From Lachnospiraceae bacterium (GTDB taxonomy: Bacteria; Bacillota; Clostridia; Lachnospirales; Lachnospiraceae): 39,543 nucleotides of DNA. The stretch covers positions 1 to 39,543 of the forward strand of contig JAFWUY010000030.1 of assembly GCA_017524035.1 (NCBI GenBank), written 5' to 3'. This document shows positions 16,725 to 25,521 of the stretch, piece after piece. The notes beneath the pieces were generated by a model that saw only the letters and a program-made list of their open reading frames with translations, did not search any database and was not told the origin of the DNA. The first letter of the stretch is position 1. The number at the start of each line of letters is the position of its first letter. Both the position numbers and the translations under genes were made by a program.

Positions 16725-17717
16725 TTATAATACGTCCGCAAAATGCGGCTTTAATCTCTTGTATATGATCGCACCGAAACCGAAGAGCATCGCGCATACG
16801 ATCCAGAAATATACGGTCGAATAGAATCTCTGGAAGAACCATGTATCGCCGTAGATCGCATCGCGGTATCCGGTTACGATGTAAACAACAGGATTGAGCT
16901 TCAGGATCGACACGAGTGTCGGATTCTGGATCATCTCGATATTCCACATGATGGGGGTTGCCCACACGAGAACCTGGAGGATGACATTTATGAGCTGTCC
17001 GAGGTCACGGACAAAAACAACGAGCGAGCAGGTGGTATAGCATATACCGAGTGCCAGGATAAATGTGCATCCGGTATAGTAGATCATCTGAAGCCAGTGA
17101 GCACTCGGATAATATCCGCAGAGCATGGCAAGGATCATTAGAAGAACCACGAAGAATGCATGGGTGATGAGGGCAGCGAACACCTTGATGATGGGAAGCA
17201 CGCTGATCTTGAACACTACCTTCTTGACGAGGTAACTGTATTCAAGCAGTGCACTTGTTCCGGTGGAGAGTGCTTCGCTGAAGAAGAACCACGGAACCAT
17301 TCCGCAGGTAAGGAAAAGAACAAAAGGAATATCGGAACCGCTGGAGCGTGCGCCCTTCATGATGGTTCCGAACACAAAATAGTAAAGTGCTATTGTGACG
17401 AGAGGCTGGATGAATGCCCAGATGACTCCCATATAGGAGCCGGCATAACGCCTCTTGAAATCATTTCCCGCAAGCTTTAAGATCAGTCTTCTGTTCTGCC
17501 AGATCTCCACGGGAAGTGTAGTTATCTTGTCATACTTAACGACGATGAAGATCGCGGAGATGACAATGATAGCAACAGAGATGCTCTTTTTAATGATCTC
17601 ATCACTCTTTATCGCCGCCGGATTGGTATGAAGAGCAACGCACACCGCCAGAAGGCAGAATACGACGAGAAGAATGGGGATTATGATCTTTTTTCTTCTG
17701 ATTGCTGTAGGCTTCAT
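16725..17717 (-). CDS. Polysaccharide ABC exporter permease, Wzm/TagG type, with two extra N-terminal helices
   Basis: Membrane channel subunit for the Wzt-like ATPase. The ABC-2 core begins near residue 70 (LILKLAGNDFKRRYAGSYMG, the typical cytoplasmic entry helix) and contains about six membrane spans, ending KRLKPHFADVL. Two further hydrophobic segments (about 12-30 and 46-62) precede the core, so at 330 residues it is about 60-70 longer than a standard Wzm. Its ATG shares a base with the rfbC stop (TAATG), with AAGGAG inside rfbC as ribosome site. The tight coupling of rfbC, permease and ATPase suggests the exported glycan contains a dTDP-derived sugar such as rhamnose. Confidence 0.92.
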   Translation of the reverse strand: MKPTAIRRKKIIIPILLVVFCLLAVCVALHTNPAAIKSDEIIKKSISVAIIVISAIFIVVKYDKITTLPVEIWQNRRLILKLAGNDFKRRYAGSYMGVIWAFIQPLVTIALYYFVFGTIMKGARSSGSDIPFVLFLTCGMVPWFFFSEALSTGTSALLEYSYLVKKVVFKISVLPIIKVFAALITHAFFVVLLMILAMLCGYYPSAHWLQMIYYTGCTFILALGICYTTCSLVVFVRDLGQLINVILQVLVWATPIMWNIEMIQNPTLVSILKLNPVVYIVTGYRDAIYGDTWFFQRFYSTVYFWIVCAMLFGFGAIIYKRLKPHFADVL

Positions 17718-18271
17718 TACTTTCCGAAAGTCTCCTTAAAGGGAGGCCATACCTTGTCTCTTTCCGAGAACGTAAGCTCCATTCCTTCGGGAACGGGCCA
17801 CTTTACTCCGATTTCGGGATCGTTGTACATGATCCCGCCCTCGTCTCCGGGAGTATAGAAGTCGCTGCACTTATAGCAGAACTCCGCATAATCGGAAAGA
17901 ACAAGAAATCCGTGTGCAAATCCCTTGGGAACAAAGAACTGCTTTTTGTTTTCCTCGGTGAGAAGTACGCCGTGCCACTTACCGAATGTTGCGGAACCCT
18001 TTCTGAGATCCACGGCAACATCGAATACTTCACCCTTGATAACCCTTACAAGCTTGTCCTGTGGATGGTTTATCTGGAAATGAAGTCCCCTGAGAACGCC
18101 CTTCTTTGATGCGGACTGATTGTCCTGGACAAATACGGTATCGATACCGGCTTCCTTGAAATCATTAAAATTGTAAGTCTCCATAAAGTAGCCGCGCGCA
18201 TCACCGTGTACGGTGGGTGTGATCACTTTAAGTCCTTCGATCTCACAGGTTTCTACACTAATCTGTCCCAT
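17717..18271 (-). CDS. rfbC: dTDP-4-dehydrorhamnose 3,5-epimerase
   Basis: Third step of dTDP-L-rhamnose synthesis: epimerises C3 and C5 of dTDP-4-keto-6-deoxyglucose. It is 184 residues, the normal length, with a cupin fold. Visible motifs are the substrate-binding DNQSASKKGVLRGLHFQ, with the catalytic histidine in the second part, the catalytic-pair region VDLRKGSATFGKW, and FFVPKGFAHGFLVLSD. It is preceded by the smaller GH25 gene and directly coupled to the exporter permease. rfbD, the final reductase, is not in the window. Confidence 0.96.
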   Translation of the reverse strand: MGQISVETCEIEGLKVITPTVHGDARGYFMETYNFNDFKEAGIDTVFVQDNQSASKKGVLRGLHFQINHPQDKLVRVIKGEVFDVAVDLRKGSATFGKWHGVLLTEENKKQFFVPKGFAHGFLVLSDYAEFCYKCSDFYTPGDEGGIMYNDPEIGVKWPVPEGMELTFSERDKVWPPFKETFGK

Positions 18272-18282
18272 TTCAAAACTCC

Positions 18283-19569
18283 TTAATAATACATGATGTC
18301 AAAATCAACATTTCCGTTTATTCCGTCCACATGGCCCTTGGATGTGTACTGCCACATGGAATAATATCCGTTGTACAAAGGCGTGCTCCTGTATTCGGCA
18401 AGCCATACATTGTATCTGTCGAGTCTGGAAGCATCGATATTGTTCACAAGCCAGTATCTGCATGCATACACGCCGCCGGATTGTCCCGCGTTTTCGAGAG
18501 TCCTGCAGAAGGCCTCGCATACTTCCGTCCTCGTATCCTTATCTATCTGATCTCCTCTTCCTCCGTTCGATCCCTCAACATCGAGGTAGATCGGAAGTTC
18601 GAGGTTATAAGGAGCGCACATTTCCATTACCGCGGATGCTTCCTCAACCGCTTCGGCTTCGCTCACCGCCTGGGTTACGAAGTATACGCCGACCTGAAGT
18701 CCCGCCTGCTGTGCACCCGATACGTTCGCATCAAAGTACTTATCCTTAACTATCGCTCCGGTTACCGAGCCTCTGTAGCCCGCTCTTACGATGACGAATT
18801 CAATGCCGGATTCCCTTACCTTGTCCCAGTCTATATCACCCTGCCAGCTCGATACGTCGATGCCTGCCTTGTGATCGTTCCCGCCGGGCTGAAGAGTGAC
18901 TATCTCCGTCCTGTCGGAATCCTCGATCGCATCATCCTTGCTTGCGGTATCCTCAAGTGCCGCATTGATCTCTTCCTCGGTCTTGATCAGAACGCTGATG
19001 TCTGCGATCGGTATGTATTCAACCTTCTCCTTAACGGAAACCCTTGTCGAATGAAGGGGAACCCTGTATCCCTCGACCGGTTCGAGTGTTACATCATAGT
19101 CGCCTGGATCGATCGTTCCCGCATAGATGATGCCGTCCTTATCAAGATCCCTGTAGGTGGTGGTGATATCGTCCGAATCCATCACCCTGATGTTAAACGG
19201 AACACCGGTAACAAGTTCTCCGTTTATATCCAGTACGAGAACCCTGAGATCCTTCTCGACGCTCGTGACCATAATGCTCAGATTGCCGGACTGATCCATT
19301 GCCGCATCAAATGCGGCACTGTGCTCGGGATCAAAGAAGGTCGGATCGTTCATAAATGCTTTGGGATTGTCTCCTATGAGATTTCCCTCAAGAGGTGATG
19401 TGGCACCGGTACCGGCCTGTGACTGTGCCACTGCATTTGCGCTCACATCGGACTGCACCTGCTGAGCCGGTTTTCCTGCGTCCGAAGCGCACAGAATGAC
19501 TATCAGTACTATCAAAAGTACTGCGCCCATACTTCCCAGAATTGTCAGCATCCGGGACCTAGAGTCCAT
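18283..19569 (-). CDS. Membrane-anchored GH25 lysozyme-like protein with SpaA-like domain
   Basis: 428 residues. One N-terminal membrane helix (about 7-30) is followed by a Ser/Ala/Gln-rich linker, a beta-sandwich domain resembling SpaA/Ig-like modules (about 100-175, with [10 protein letters not shown] and [18 protein letters not shown]), and a C-terminal GH25 domain (about 235-428). The GH25 domain starts [17 protein letters not shown], with the catalytic aspartate and glutamate region IYLDVEG and the terminal WQYTSKG. The family hydrolyses the beta-1,4 MurNAc-GlcNAc bond. The gene overlaps the end of rfbA by 11 bp, with GAGGTGG before the ATG. It is a shorter paralogue of the 1013-residue protein at 21582. 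Its place inside the rhamnose operon suggests coupling of wall opening to glycan attachment (inference). Confidence 0.92.
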   Translation of the reverse strand: MDSRSRMLTILGSMGAVLLIVLIVILCASDAGKPAQQVQSDVSANAVAQSQAGTGATSPLEGNLIGDNPKAFMNDPTFFDPEHSAAFDAAMDQSGNLSIMVTSVEKDLRVLVLDINGELVTGVPFNIRVMDSDDITTTYRDLDKDGIIYAGTIDPGDYDVTLEPVEGYRVPLHSTRVSVKEKVEYIPIADISVLIKTEEEINAALEDTASKDDAIEDSDRTEIVTLQPGGNDHKAGIDVSSWQGDIDWDKVRESGIEFVIVRAGYRGSVTGAIVKDKYFDANVSGAQQAGLQVGVYFVTQAVSEAEAVEEASAVMEMCAPYNLELPIYLDVEGSNGGRGDQIDKDTRTEVCEAFCRTLENAGQSGGVYACRYWLVNNIDASRLDRYNVWLAEYRSTPLYNGYYSMWQYTSKGHVDGINGNVDFDIMYY

Positions 19570-20437
19570 TTGCCACCTCTCTTAAATACTGACCGTAAGC
19601 CGTCTTGATAAGGGGCTCGGAAAGCTTGAGGAGCTGTTCCTTATCGATAAAGCCTCTCTTATATGCGATCTCCTCGATGCAGGAGATGTAAAGTCCCTGA
19701 CGCTTTTGGAATGCCGCAACGAAATCAGCGGCATCGAGAAGACTGTCGTGATTGCCTGTATCGAGCCATGCAAATCCTCTTCCGAGAGTCTCTACATGGA
19801 GATTGCCTCTGCTCAAGTACTCGTTGTTGACCGATGTGATCTCGATCTCGCCTCTTGCGGAGGGCTTTACATTAGCCGCTATATTAACGACATCGTTGTC
19901 ATAAAAGTAAAGTCCGGGTACCGCATAATTGCTCTTGGGATTTGCGGGTTTTTCCTCGATTGATATTGCCTTGCCGTTTTCATCAAACTCAACGACACCG
20001 TACTCTCTGGGATCCCTTACATAGTATCCGAATATGGTCGCACCGGCTTCTGCGGAAGTACGCTCCGCAGCGGTCTTCAGAACCTTGGAGAAGCTCTGTC
20101 CGTAGAAGATGTTGTCTCCGAGTACAAGCGCAACGGCATCGGATCCGATGAAGTCCTTTCCGACAATAAACGCATCGGCAAGTCCCCTCGGTGTTTCCTG
20201 AACCGCATAGGAGAAATTCATTCCGAGCTGCTCACCTGTTCCGAAGAGATCCTCGAATACGGGAAGATCCCTGGGAGTGGAGATGATGAGCACCACACGG
20301 ATGCCTGCGAGCATAAGTGTCGAAAGGGGATAGTAGATCATGGGCTTGTCATAGACAGGCATGATCTGTTTCGATATCGCTTTGGTAAGAGGATAAAGTC
20401 TTGTTCCGCTTCCGCCTGCAAGTATGATTCCCTTCAT
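19559..20437 (-). CDS. rfbA: Glucose-1-phosphate thymidylyltransferase
   Basis: First step of dTDP-rhamnose and dTDP-amino-sugar synthesis: glucose-1-phosphate plus dTTP to dTDP-glucose. It is 292 residues. Motifs: [17 protein letters not shown] (nucleotide-binding loop), [29 protein letters not shown], and [13 protein letters not shown] near the C-terminus. It starts 1 bp after the rfbB stop, and its substrate is made by the phosphoglucomutase of the same locus. Confidence 0.97.
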   Translation of the reverse strand: MKGIILAGGSGTRLYPLTKAISKQIMPVYDKPMIYYPLSTLMLAGIRVVLIISTPRDLPVFEDLFGTGEQLGMNFSYAVQETPRGLADAFIVGKDFIGSDAVALVLGDNIFYGQSFSKVLKTAAERTSAEAGATIFGYYVRDPREYGVVEFDENGKAISIEEKPANPKSNYAVPGLYFYDNDVVNIAANVKPSARGEIEITSVNNEYLSRGNLHVETLGRGFAWLDTGNHDSLLDAADFVAAFQKRQGLYISCIEEIAYKRGFIDKEQLLKLSEPLIKTAYGQYLREVANGL

Positions 20438-20438
20438 A

Positions 20439-21533
20439 TCAGATCTCCTTCCTCGATCCGTACATGTTCTCGTAATACTTCTGATAGTCGCCGCTGGTTA
20501 CGCCTTCCATCCACTTCTGATTTTCGAAATACCACTTGATGGTCTTTCTTATGCCTTCCTTGAACATGGTCTCGGGTTCCCATCCGATCTCCTTCTTGAT
20601 CTTGTCGGGAGCAATGGCATATCTTCTGTCGTGTCCTTTTCTGTCCTCGACATAAGTGATGAGATCCTCATTGATATGTGCTCTTCTGGGATCTCCGTCT
20701 GGAAGCTCTTCCCTGAGGACTTCAAGAATGGTCTTGATGATCTCGATATTCTGTTTCTCGTTATGTCCGCCGATATTGTAGGTTTCGAAAAGTCTTCCCT
20801 GCTCCTGTACCATATCGATTGCCTTGGCATGATCCTCGACATAGAGCCAGTCACGCACATTCTTGCCGTCGCCGTATACGGGAAGCTTTGCACCCTTTAA
20901 AGCATTGTTGATCATAAGGGGAATGAGCTTTTCGGGGAACTGGTAAGGGCCGTAATTATTGGAGCAGTTTGTAATGTTTGCGGGGAAGTGATATGTGTCC
21001 ATATACGCCCTGACAAGCATATCGGAGCTTGCCTTGCTTGCCGAATAAGGGCTGTGAGGGCTGTAGGGAGTCGTCTCATAGAAGAATGCGTTCTCATCCT
21101 CGGGAAGAGATCCGTAAACCTCGTCGGTTGAAACGTGAAGGAACTTCTTTCCCTCGGGATAGGTTCCGTCTTCCTTTTCCCATGCATCCCTTGCACATGC
21201 GAGCATGATGCCCGTTCCGAGAACATTGGTGCGGATGAAGGTCTCGGGATCCTTGATGCTTCTGTCCACATGGCTCTCCGCAGCGAAGTGTACAACGCGG
21301 TCGATATCGTTCTCGTCAAAGATCTTCCTGATGGCATTCTTATCGGTGATATCGGCCCTTACGAAGGTATAGTTGTCTCTGCCCTCAATATCCTTCAGGT
21401 TTTCAAGGTTTCCGGCATATGTGAGCACGTCGACGTTGATGATGCGGATCTCGTCTCCGTACTTTTTGAACATGTAGTGGATGTAGTTGGAGCCGATGAA
21501 GCCCGCTCCTCCGGTTACAAGATAAGTTCTCAT
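20439..21533 (-). CDS. rfbB: dTDP-glucose 4,6-dehydratase
   Basis: Second step of dTDP-sugar synthesis, giving dTDP-4-keto-6-deoxyglucose. It is a 364-residue extended SDR enzyme. The NAD-binding [10 protein letters not shown] is at the N-terminus, followed by the catalytic STDEVYG and the YSASK dyad (Tyr and Lys), and [15 protein letters not shown] for substrate binding. The ATG is preceded by AAAGGAG. The product can flow to rhamnose via rfbC or to a 4-amino sugar via the WecE-like aminotransferase upstream in the locus. Confidence 0.97.
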   Translation of the reverse strand: MRTYLVTGGAGFIGSNYIHYMFKKYGDEIRIINVDVLTYAGNLENLKDIEGRDNYTFVRADITDKNAIRKIFDENDIDRVVHFAAESHVDRSIKDPETFIRTNVLGTGIMLACARDAWEKEDGTYPEGKKFLHVSTDEVYGSLPEDENAFFYETTPYSPHSPYSASKASSDMLVRAYMDTYHFPANITNCSNNYGPYQFPEKLIPLMINNALKGAKLPVYGDGKNVRDWLYVEDHAKAIDMVQEQGRLFETYNIGGHNEKQNIEIIKTILEVLREELPDGDPRRAHINEDLITYVEDRKGHDRRYAIAPDKIKKEIGWEPETMFKEGIRKTIKWYFENQKWMEGVTSGDYQKYYENMYGSRKEI

Positions 21534-21581
21534 TTCAATCTCCTTTTATTTTTCTAAAGGTTATGTACTTATATGGGGACC

Positions 21582-24500
21582 TTATGAATATCTGAGGTCC
21601 ATATCTACATATCCGTTGATTCCGGATATGGTTCCCTTTTCGGTGTACTGCCAGTAATCGTATCTGCCGGTGTATCCGCAGACGGATGAATAATGCGCAA
21701 CCCAGATCTTGTAATTTCCGAACTTGGAAACATCCATCCTGGTGGTGAGCCAGGTTTTGTTCGCATATATTCCCGCAGTGTATCCCGCGCTTCGTATGGT
21801 CTCACAGAAAGCAATGATGACCGAAGTCCTGGTATTCTTGTCTATCGTATCTCCTCTTCCGCCGCTTGCTTCAACATCGATGAAGACGGGAAGATCGAGT
21901 GAATAGCCCTTGATACGGTCGAGCACCATTGATGCTTCGTAAACCGCTTCGACATCATTTATCGCCTGTGTTACGAAGTATACTCCGACCTTGAGGCCCG
22001 CAGCCTTTGCACCCTGGATGTTGGATGCAAACTTGGAATCGTCTATGAGTGCACCTGCGCTCGAACCTCTGTATCCGACTCTTATTATTACATAGTCTAC
22101 GCCTGCTGCCTTAACGGCACTCCAGTTGATGGTGCCCTGCCACTTCGATACATCGATTCCGAGGATTCCCGACGTTGATGTCATTTTTCCGTCGGAGCCG
22201 AACTGATAGGTAACTCCCTGGATGACCTGCGTTCCGGTCACCGGCTTTCCGTTCGAATCGTAGAAGTATGTTGCTCCGTTAAGTGTCTGCCAGCCGGTGT
22301 ATTTGGTTCCGGTTATGATGTAGAACTTGTCGAACCTTGCATAATCTGCAAAGGTTGCCTTGCGGTAGTTTCCGTTATCAAGGACATATACCTCGTTGCC
22401 TGACTTATCCTTGAGGACCTGGGTCATGTCAACGCTTGTTACGGTGACTGAGATCTTGGCTTCCGCGGTAGCCTTCTCGGCAGTCTCGGAGTTGGGCTGG
22501 GTTTCCGCCTTGACCGTTACTTCACAGCTTCCGCCGCCTACGGCATTAATGTAGAAGCACTGTGAACCCGAGGAAACCTTTGCAACCGCTTCGTTGGAGC
22601 TCTTTATTTCAGTGATCTCCCACTGGGTCGCAACTTCAAGTGTTGCGGAGTAAGTGATCACCGCATTGGCACCTTCCTTAAGGGAAAGTGTTGTTGATGA
22701 AAGGGAGAGCGTTATTTTCGGCTTCTTTGTTTCGGTATTCGTATTGGAGTTGTTGTTACCCGATACGTCATTGTTCGATCCGTTGCCCGAACCGTTTCCG
22801 CTGCCGTTGTTACCGGATACATCACCGTTATTGCCCGATACATCGCTTCCGGCAGCAGTTTCGGATGTGAGTATAACGAGATCTCCTCCCGTGGGTTCGG
22901 TAAGCGCACCGAGAGGATTTGAGATCGTACTCTTGGCAACCTCGGTGTAAATGGGAGACGAGGAGCTTTCGACAAATGTTACGGTGTTGGTAAGATCCTC
23001 ACCTTCACCGTTTCCCCTGCCTGAGGTATCCTCCGCGTTTTCATTTACCTGGGATGCATCCTTGACCTCACCGTTCACATCAACCCTTGCGTAATCTATG
23101 GTGCTCTTGACGGTTATGGTTTCATTTGAAGGCCAGGTATAGCCGGAATATTTGTCACCGGAAAGCTGCTCTACCTGAACGGTGTATTTTCCTTCTTTGA
23201 GATCGGTCTTGTAGATGATTCCGTCAAGATCGTCATCCGCCCAGCTGAGCGTGCTTCCGGAAGGATCGGTTATCTTTACCGTAAAGGGAATGTTCGGAAG
23301 GAGCTTGCCGGTTTCGGCATTTACGAACTTGATCTTGAGATCCGATTTTACCGTGATAAGCTCGATCGCAACCTTTGTGTTATAGGTGATGGTCGTTTCG
23401 TTGTATTCGCTGTGCACCTCGGGTACCGCCATAAGAGCCGCTTTTCTTGCATCGAGTGCCGCAAGAAGTCCGGTTCCTCCGATGGTGTCAATGCCTCCGA
23501 GCTGGCTTCCGGATCCGATCATTTCCTGTGCAACGGGAATTCCCTGTTCGTTATAGGTTATGCCGCCGCCTTCGTTAACGGGCCTGTTCTTTATCCTATA
23601 GATCCCGAATCCTAGTATTCCCACCGCAAGGCATGCTGCGAGAACAATGGCGATCTTCAGGACGACATCCTTAAAGGAAGAATCCTCTTCCTCCTCTTCA
23701 TCCACCGGCTGTTCGAGGTCCACCATCTCATCTTCGCTCGGAAGCCTTCTTCTGCGTCTTTCACCCGAACGGGCATGCTTCGAGATCTCAATGATATCGA
23801 GGGATGCGGTGTCAAACCTTACTTCGTCAAACTGAAGTTCTGCGGTATCGGTGTTCAGCGGAGCGGTATAGTCGAGCCTGTCGGTGTAATCGAGGGATGC
23901 TGTATCGTAGCCGGGTTCCGCGGTCTCACCGAAACGTGAAGTATCATAGTCGTCCACATAATCAAGGGACGCGGTATCCTGAGGAATCTCGGACGTGTAA
24001 CACTCTTCATCCTGAGGGATCTCCTCTGTGTAGTATTCCTCTTCGCGGGGAAGTTCTTCGGTAAAGCCCTGAGGCAGCTCCTCGGTGTAATACTCCTCTT
24101 CGCGGGGAAGTTCTTCGGTAAAGCCCTGAGGGATCTCTTCGGTGTAATAGCCGGCATCCTGAGGAATCTCTTCCGTAAAGCCCTGAGGAAGTTCCTCTGT
24201 GTAGTATTCCTGCTCCTCTACGGTTTTAAGAGGTTCGGTGTAGTTCCCGTAGGAATCCTCGTACTCAACGTCTCCGGGCTCATCTTCGGCCTCGTCGTAC
24301 ACTTCGTCTTCATAGTATTCTTCCCCGGATTCGTCGTACTCTTCTTCGGCCTCATCGAATTCCTCAGCCTCTTCGTACTCTTCTTCGGCCTCCCTGACTG
24401 CTTCGCGGTCAAGGGCCGCAGTAAGATCTGAAACGGCATCAAATTCAATAGGCTCCGTCTCAAAGCCTATCTCACCGGTGTATTCGAGGGAAGCGGTGTC

Positions 24501-24623
24501 GTCCGATACCTCATCCTCGTAATACTCGTCCTCAAGGGATACGAATTCGTCTTCAAATGCAGCTAATTCGGAGTCAAGTGACCCCTTTTTGTATTTATTT
24601 TTGTTATTAAAAAATTTACCCAT
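21582..24623 (-). CDS. Large membrane-anchored GH25 protein with acidic repeat-rich cytoplasmic domain
   Basis: 1013 residues. A very acidic, probably disordered N-terminus (1-318) contains roughly 19-residue tandem repeats of the YYTEELPQGFTEELPREE type (about 140-215) and four D-T-A-S-L motifs, followed by RRRRR. A single membrane helix (about 322-344) follows. Outside are a SpaA/Ig-like domain (about 428-510), a Gly/Asn/Ser linker (about 590-630), a Big2-like domain (637-730), a choline/glucan-binding-type repeat (GWQTLNGATYFYDSNG, about 777-815) and a GH25 domain (820-1013, starting GIDVSKWQGTINW). GH25 enzymes cut glycan strands of peptidoglycan. The start codon is predicted only a few bases after the promoter's start site, with no ribosome site visible. 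Its extracellular half parallels the 428-residue paralogue at 18283. Confidence 0.93.
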   Translation of the reverse strand: MGKFFNNKNKYKKGSLDSELAAFEDEFVSLEDEYYEDEVSDDTASLEYTGEIGFETEPIEFDAVSDLTAALDREAVREAEEEYEEAEEFDEAEEEYDESGEEYYEDEVYDEAEDEPGDVEYEDSYGNYTEPLKTVEEQEYYTEELPQGFTEEIPQDAGYYTEEIPQGFTEELPREEEYYTEELPQGFTEELPREEEYYTEEIPQDEECYTSEIPQDTASLDYVDDYDTSRFGETAEPGYDTASLDYTDRLDYTAPLNTDTAELQFDEVRFDTASLDIIEISKHARSGERRRRRLPSEDEMVDLEQPVDEEEEEDSSFKDVVLKIAIVLAACLAVGILGFGIYRIKNRPVNEGGGITYNEQGIPVAQEMIGSGSQLGGIDTIGGTGLLAALDARKAALMAVPEVHSEYNETTITYNTKVAIELITVKSDLKIKFVNAETGKLLPNIPFTVKITDPSGSTLSWADDDLDGIIYKTDLKEGKYTVQVEQLSGDKYSGYTWPSNETITVKSTIDYARVDVNGEVKDASQVNENAEDTSGRGNGEGEDLTNTVTFVESSSSPIYTEVAKSTISNPLGALTEPTGGDLVILTSETAAGSDVSGNNGDVSGNNGSGNGSGNGSNNDVSGNNNSNTNTETKKPKITLSLSSTTLSLKEGANAVITYSATLEVATQWEITEIKSSNEAVAKVSSGSQCFYINAVGGGSCEVTVKAETQPNSETAEKATAEAKISVTVTSVDMTQVLKDKSGNEVYVLDNGNYRKATFADYARFDKFYIITGTKYTGWQTLNGATYFYDSNGKPVTGTQVIQGVTYQFGSDGKMTSTSGILGIDVSKWQGTINWSAVKAAGVDYVIIRVGYRGSSAGALIDDSKFASNIQGAKAAGLKVGVYFVTQAINDVEAVYEASMVLDRIKGYSLDLPVFIDVEASGGRGDTIDKNTRTSVIIAFCETIRSAGYTAGIYANKTWLTTRMDVSKFGNYKIWVAHYSSVCGYTGRYDYWQYTEKGTISGINGYVDMDLRYS
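23979..24206 (-). repeat. In-frame tandem repeats coding for acidic 19-residue units
   Basis: Four near-identical units of about 57 bp, the last shortened, encode YYTEE(L/I)PQGFTEE(L/I)P followed by REEE or QDAG. The DNA copies are close to identical (for example the CTCTTCGCGGGGAAGTTCTT block occurs twice), which suggests recent slippage expansion. They lie in the cytoplasmic half of the large GH25 protein. Confidence 0.85.
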
Positions 24624-24633
24624 AATCTTGGAA

Positions 24634-24662
24634 ATTATACCATTTTAAGGGCTTTTTCTCAA
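24634..24662 (-). promoter_or_regulatory. Sigma-A promoter of the large GH25 / rfb transcription unit
   Basis: On the minus strand TTGAGA (24662-24657), a 17-bp spacer and TATAAT (24639-24634). Initiation about 7 bases downstream would fall at 24627 or 24628, only about 4-5 bases before the ATG at 24623, predicting a leaderless or nearly leaderless message. The spacer 24663-24738 back to the previous gene shows nothing else recognisable. Confidence 0.7.
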
Positions 24663-24738
24663 ATCCGCCGGCCACGCACGCAAGGCTCCAAAAGGGAGTA
24701 AAGCGGTAGTTCGAAAAACGCCAAAAACCCGCATAAAA

Positions 24739-25509
24739 TCAGTCATCAAGGGCCCACATATTAGGTCCGGCCTCGATGATCCTGTAGACTTTATAGCCGT
24801 CAATATTCATAAATTCTTCATAATTCCACGGCTCTTCCGGGAAGTCCTCAAGCGAAGAAATGACGATATAGTGGCATCCCCGCTCCGTTGCCAGCCTGCC
24901 GACAAGCTCGGGGTCCTTATCCTCAGCCATCACGGCATCCCTCAGAAGATCTTCGCCCACGAACATGTTCATCATGTACTCTCTTCCGTACGGCATACAG
25001 ATATTCGGGTCATACTGTCGGACGAACTGCTGGAATTCGTACGGCATGAGAACCATGACCTCACGTCCCTCCGCGTGCAGTGCATCGCACAGGTCGATCA
25101 CCTGTACGGGCATATGGTATATATTCTGTGCCTTTACCATATACATATTCGAATACATAAGTCTTCCTGATACGGCAAAGAGCGCCGCAAACGCCAGAAC
25201 GCACAGATTCTGCTTAAGTCCCTTAAATCTCGTGCAGATCTTCACCGCACTGTATGCGATCACCGGTGTGACCGGAATAAGCCAGAGAAGTCTGTAATAT
25301 GTAACCCCCTCCGCGATCTTCGCATAGATCCTGTAGCTTACCGGGCAAAGGAAAAATATAATCACGATCACGGGAACATACAGAAAGCATACCTTCTTTG
25401 CCCTGTCCTTTTCGGTAACGGCAAGATAGAAAAGACTGAGCACGAAGATCACGGCGATAAGACCCTCACCCATATATTCTTTTATGATCAGCAGTATCTG
25501 TGAAAACAC
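24739..25509 (-). CDS. Membrane protein, apparent C-terminal part of a DUF6077-like protein
   Basis: 256 residues. About three hydrophobic segments (17-35, 42-60, 72-90, plus one near 105) precede a soluble C-terminal domain of about 135 residues with MPVQVIDLCDAL, VMVLMPYEFQQFVRQYDP and CHYIVISSLEDFPEEPW. The start is a GTG with GGAGG 6 bases before it. The upstream gene ends in TAA only 12 bp away, and the two lie in the same reading frame. Together they would make about 613 residues, the size I associate with DUF6077-type membrane proteins. It may be a separate subunit translated by reinitiation or the back half of a gene broken by a nonsense codon. No enzymatic function is assigned. Confidence 0.75.
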   Translation of the reverse strand: MFSQILLIIKEYMGEGLIAVIFVLSLFYLAVTEKDRAKKVCFLYVPVIVIIFFLCPVSYRIYAKIAEGVTYYRLLWLIPVTPVIAYSAVKICTRFKGLKQNLCVLAFAALFAVSGRLMYSNMYMVKAQNIYHMPVQVIDLCDALHAEGREVMVLMPYEFQQFVRQYDPNICMPYGREYMMNMFVGEDLLRDAVMAEDKDPELVGRLATERGCHYIVISSLEDFPEEPWNYEEFMNIDGYKVYRIIEAGPNMWALDD

Positions 25510-25521
25510 AGTCTTCCTCCG

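Noticed and set aside
23979..24206. CRISPR-like array
   Set aside because: The repeats are in frame, contiguous without unique spacers, and code for acidic protein units.
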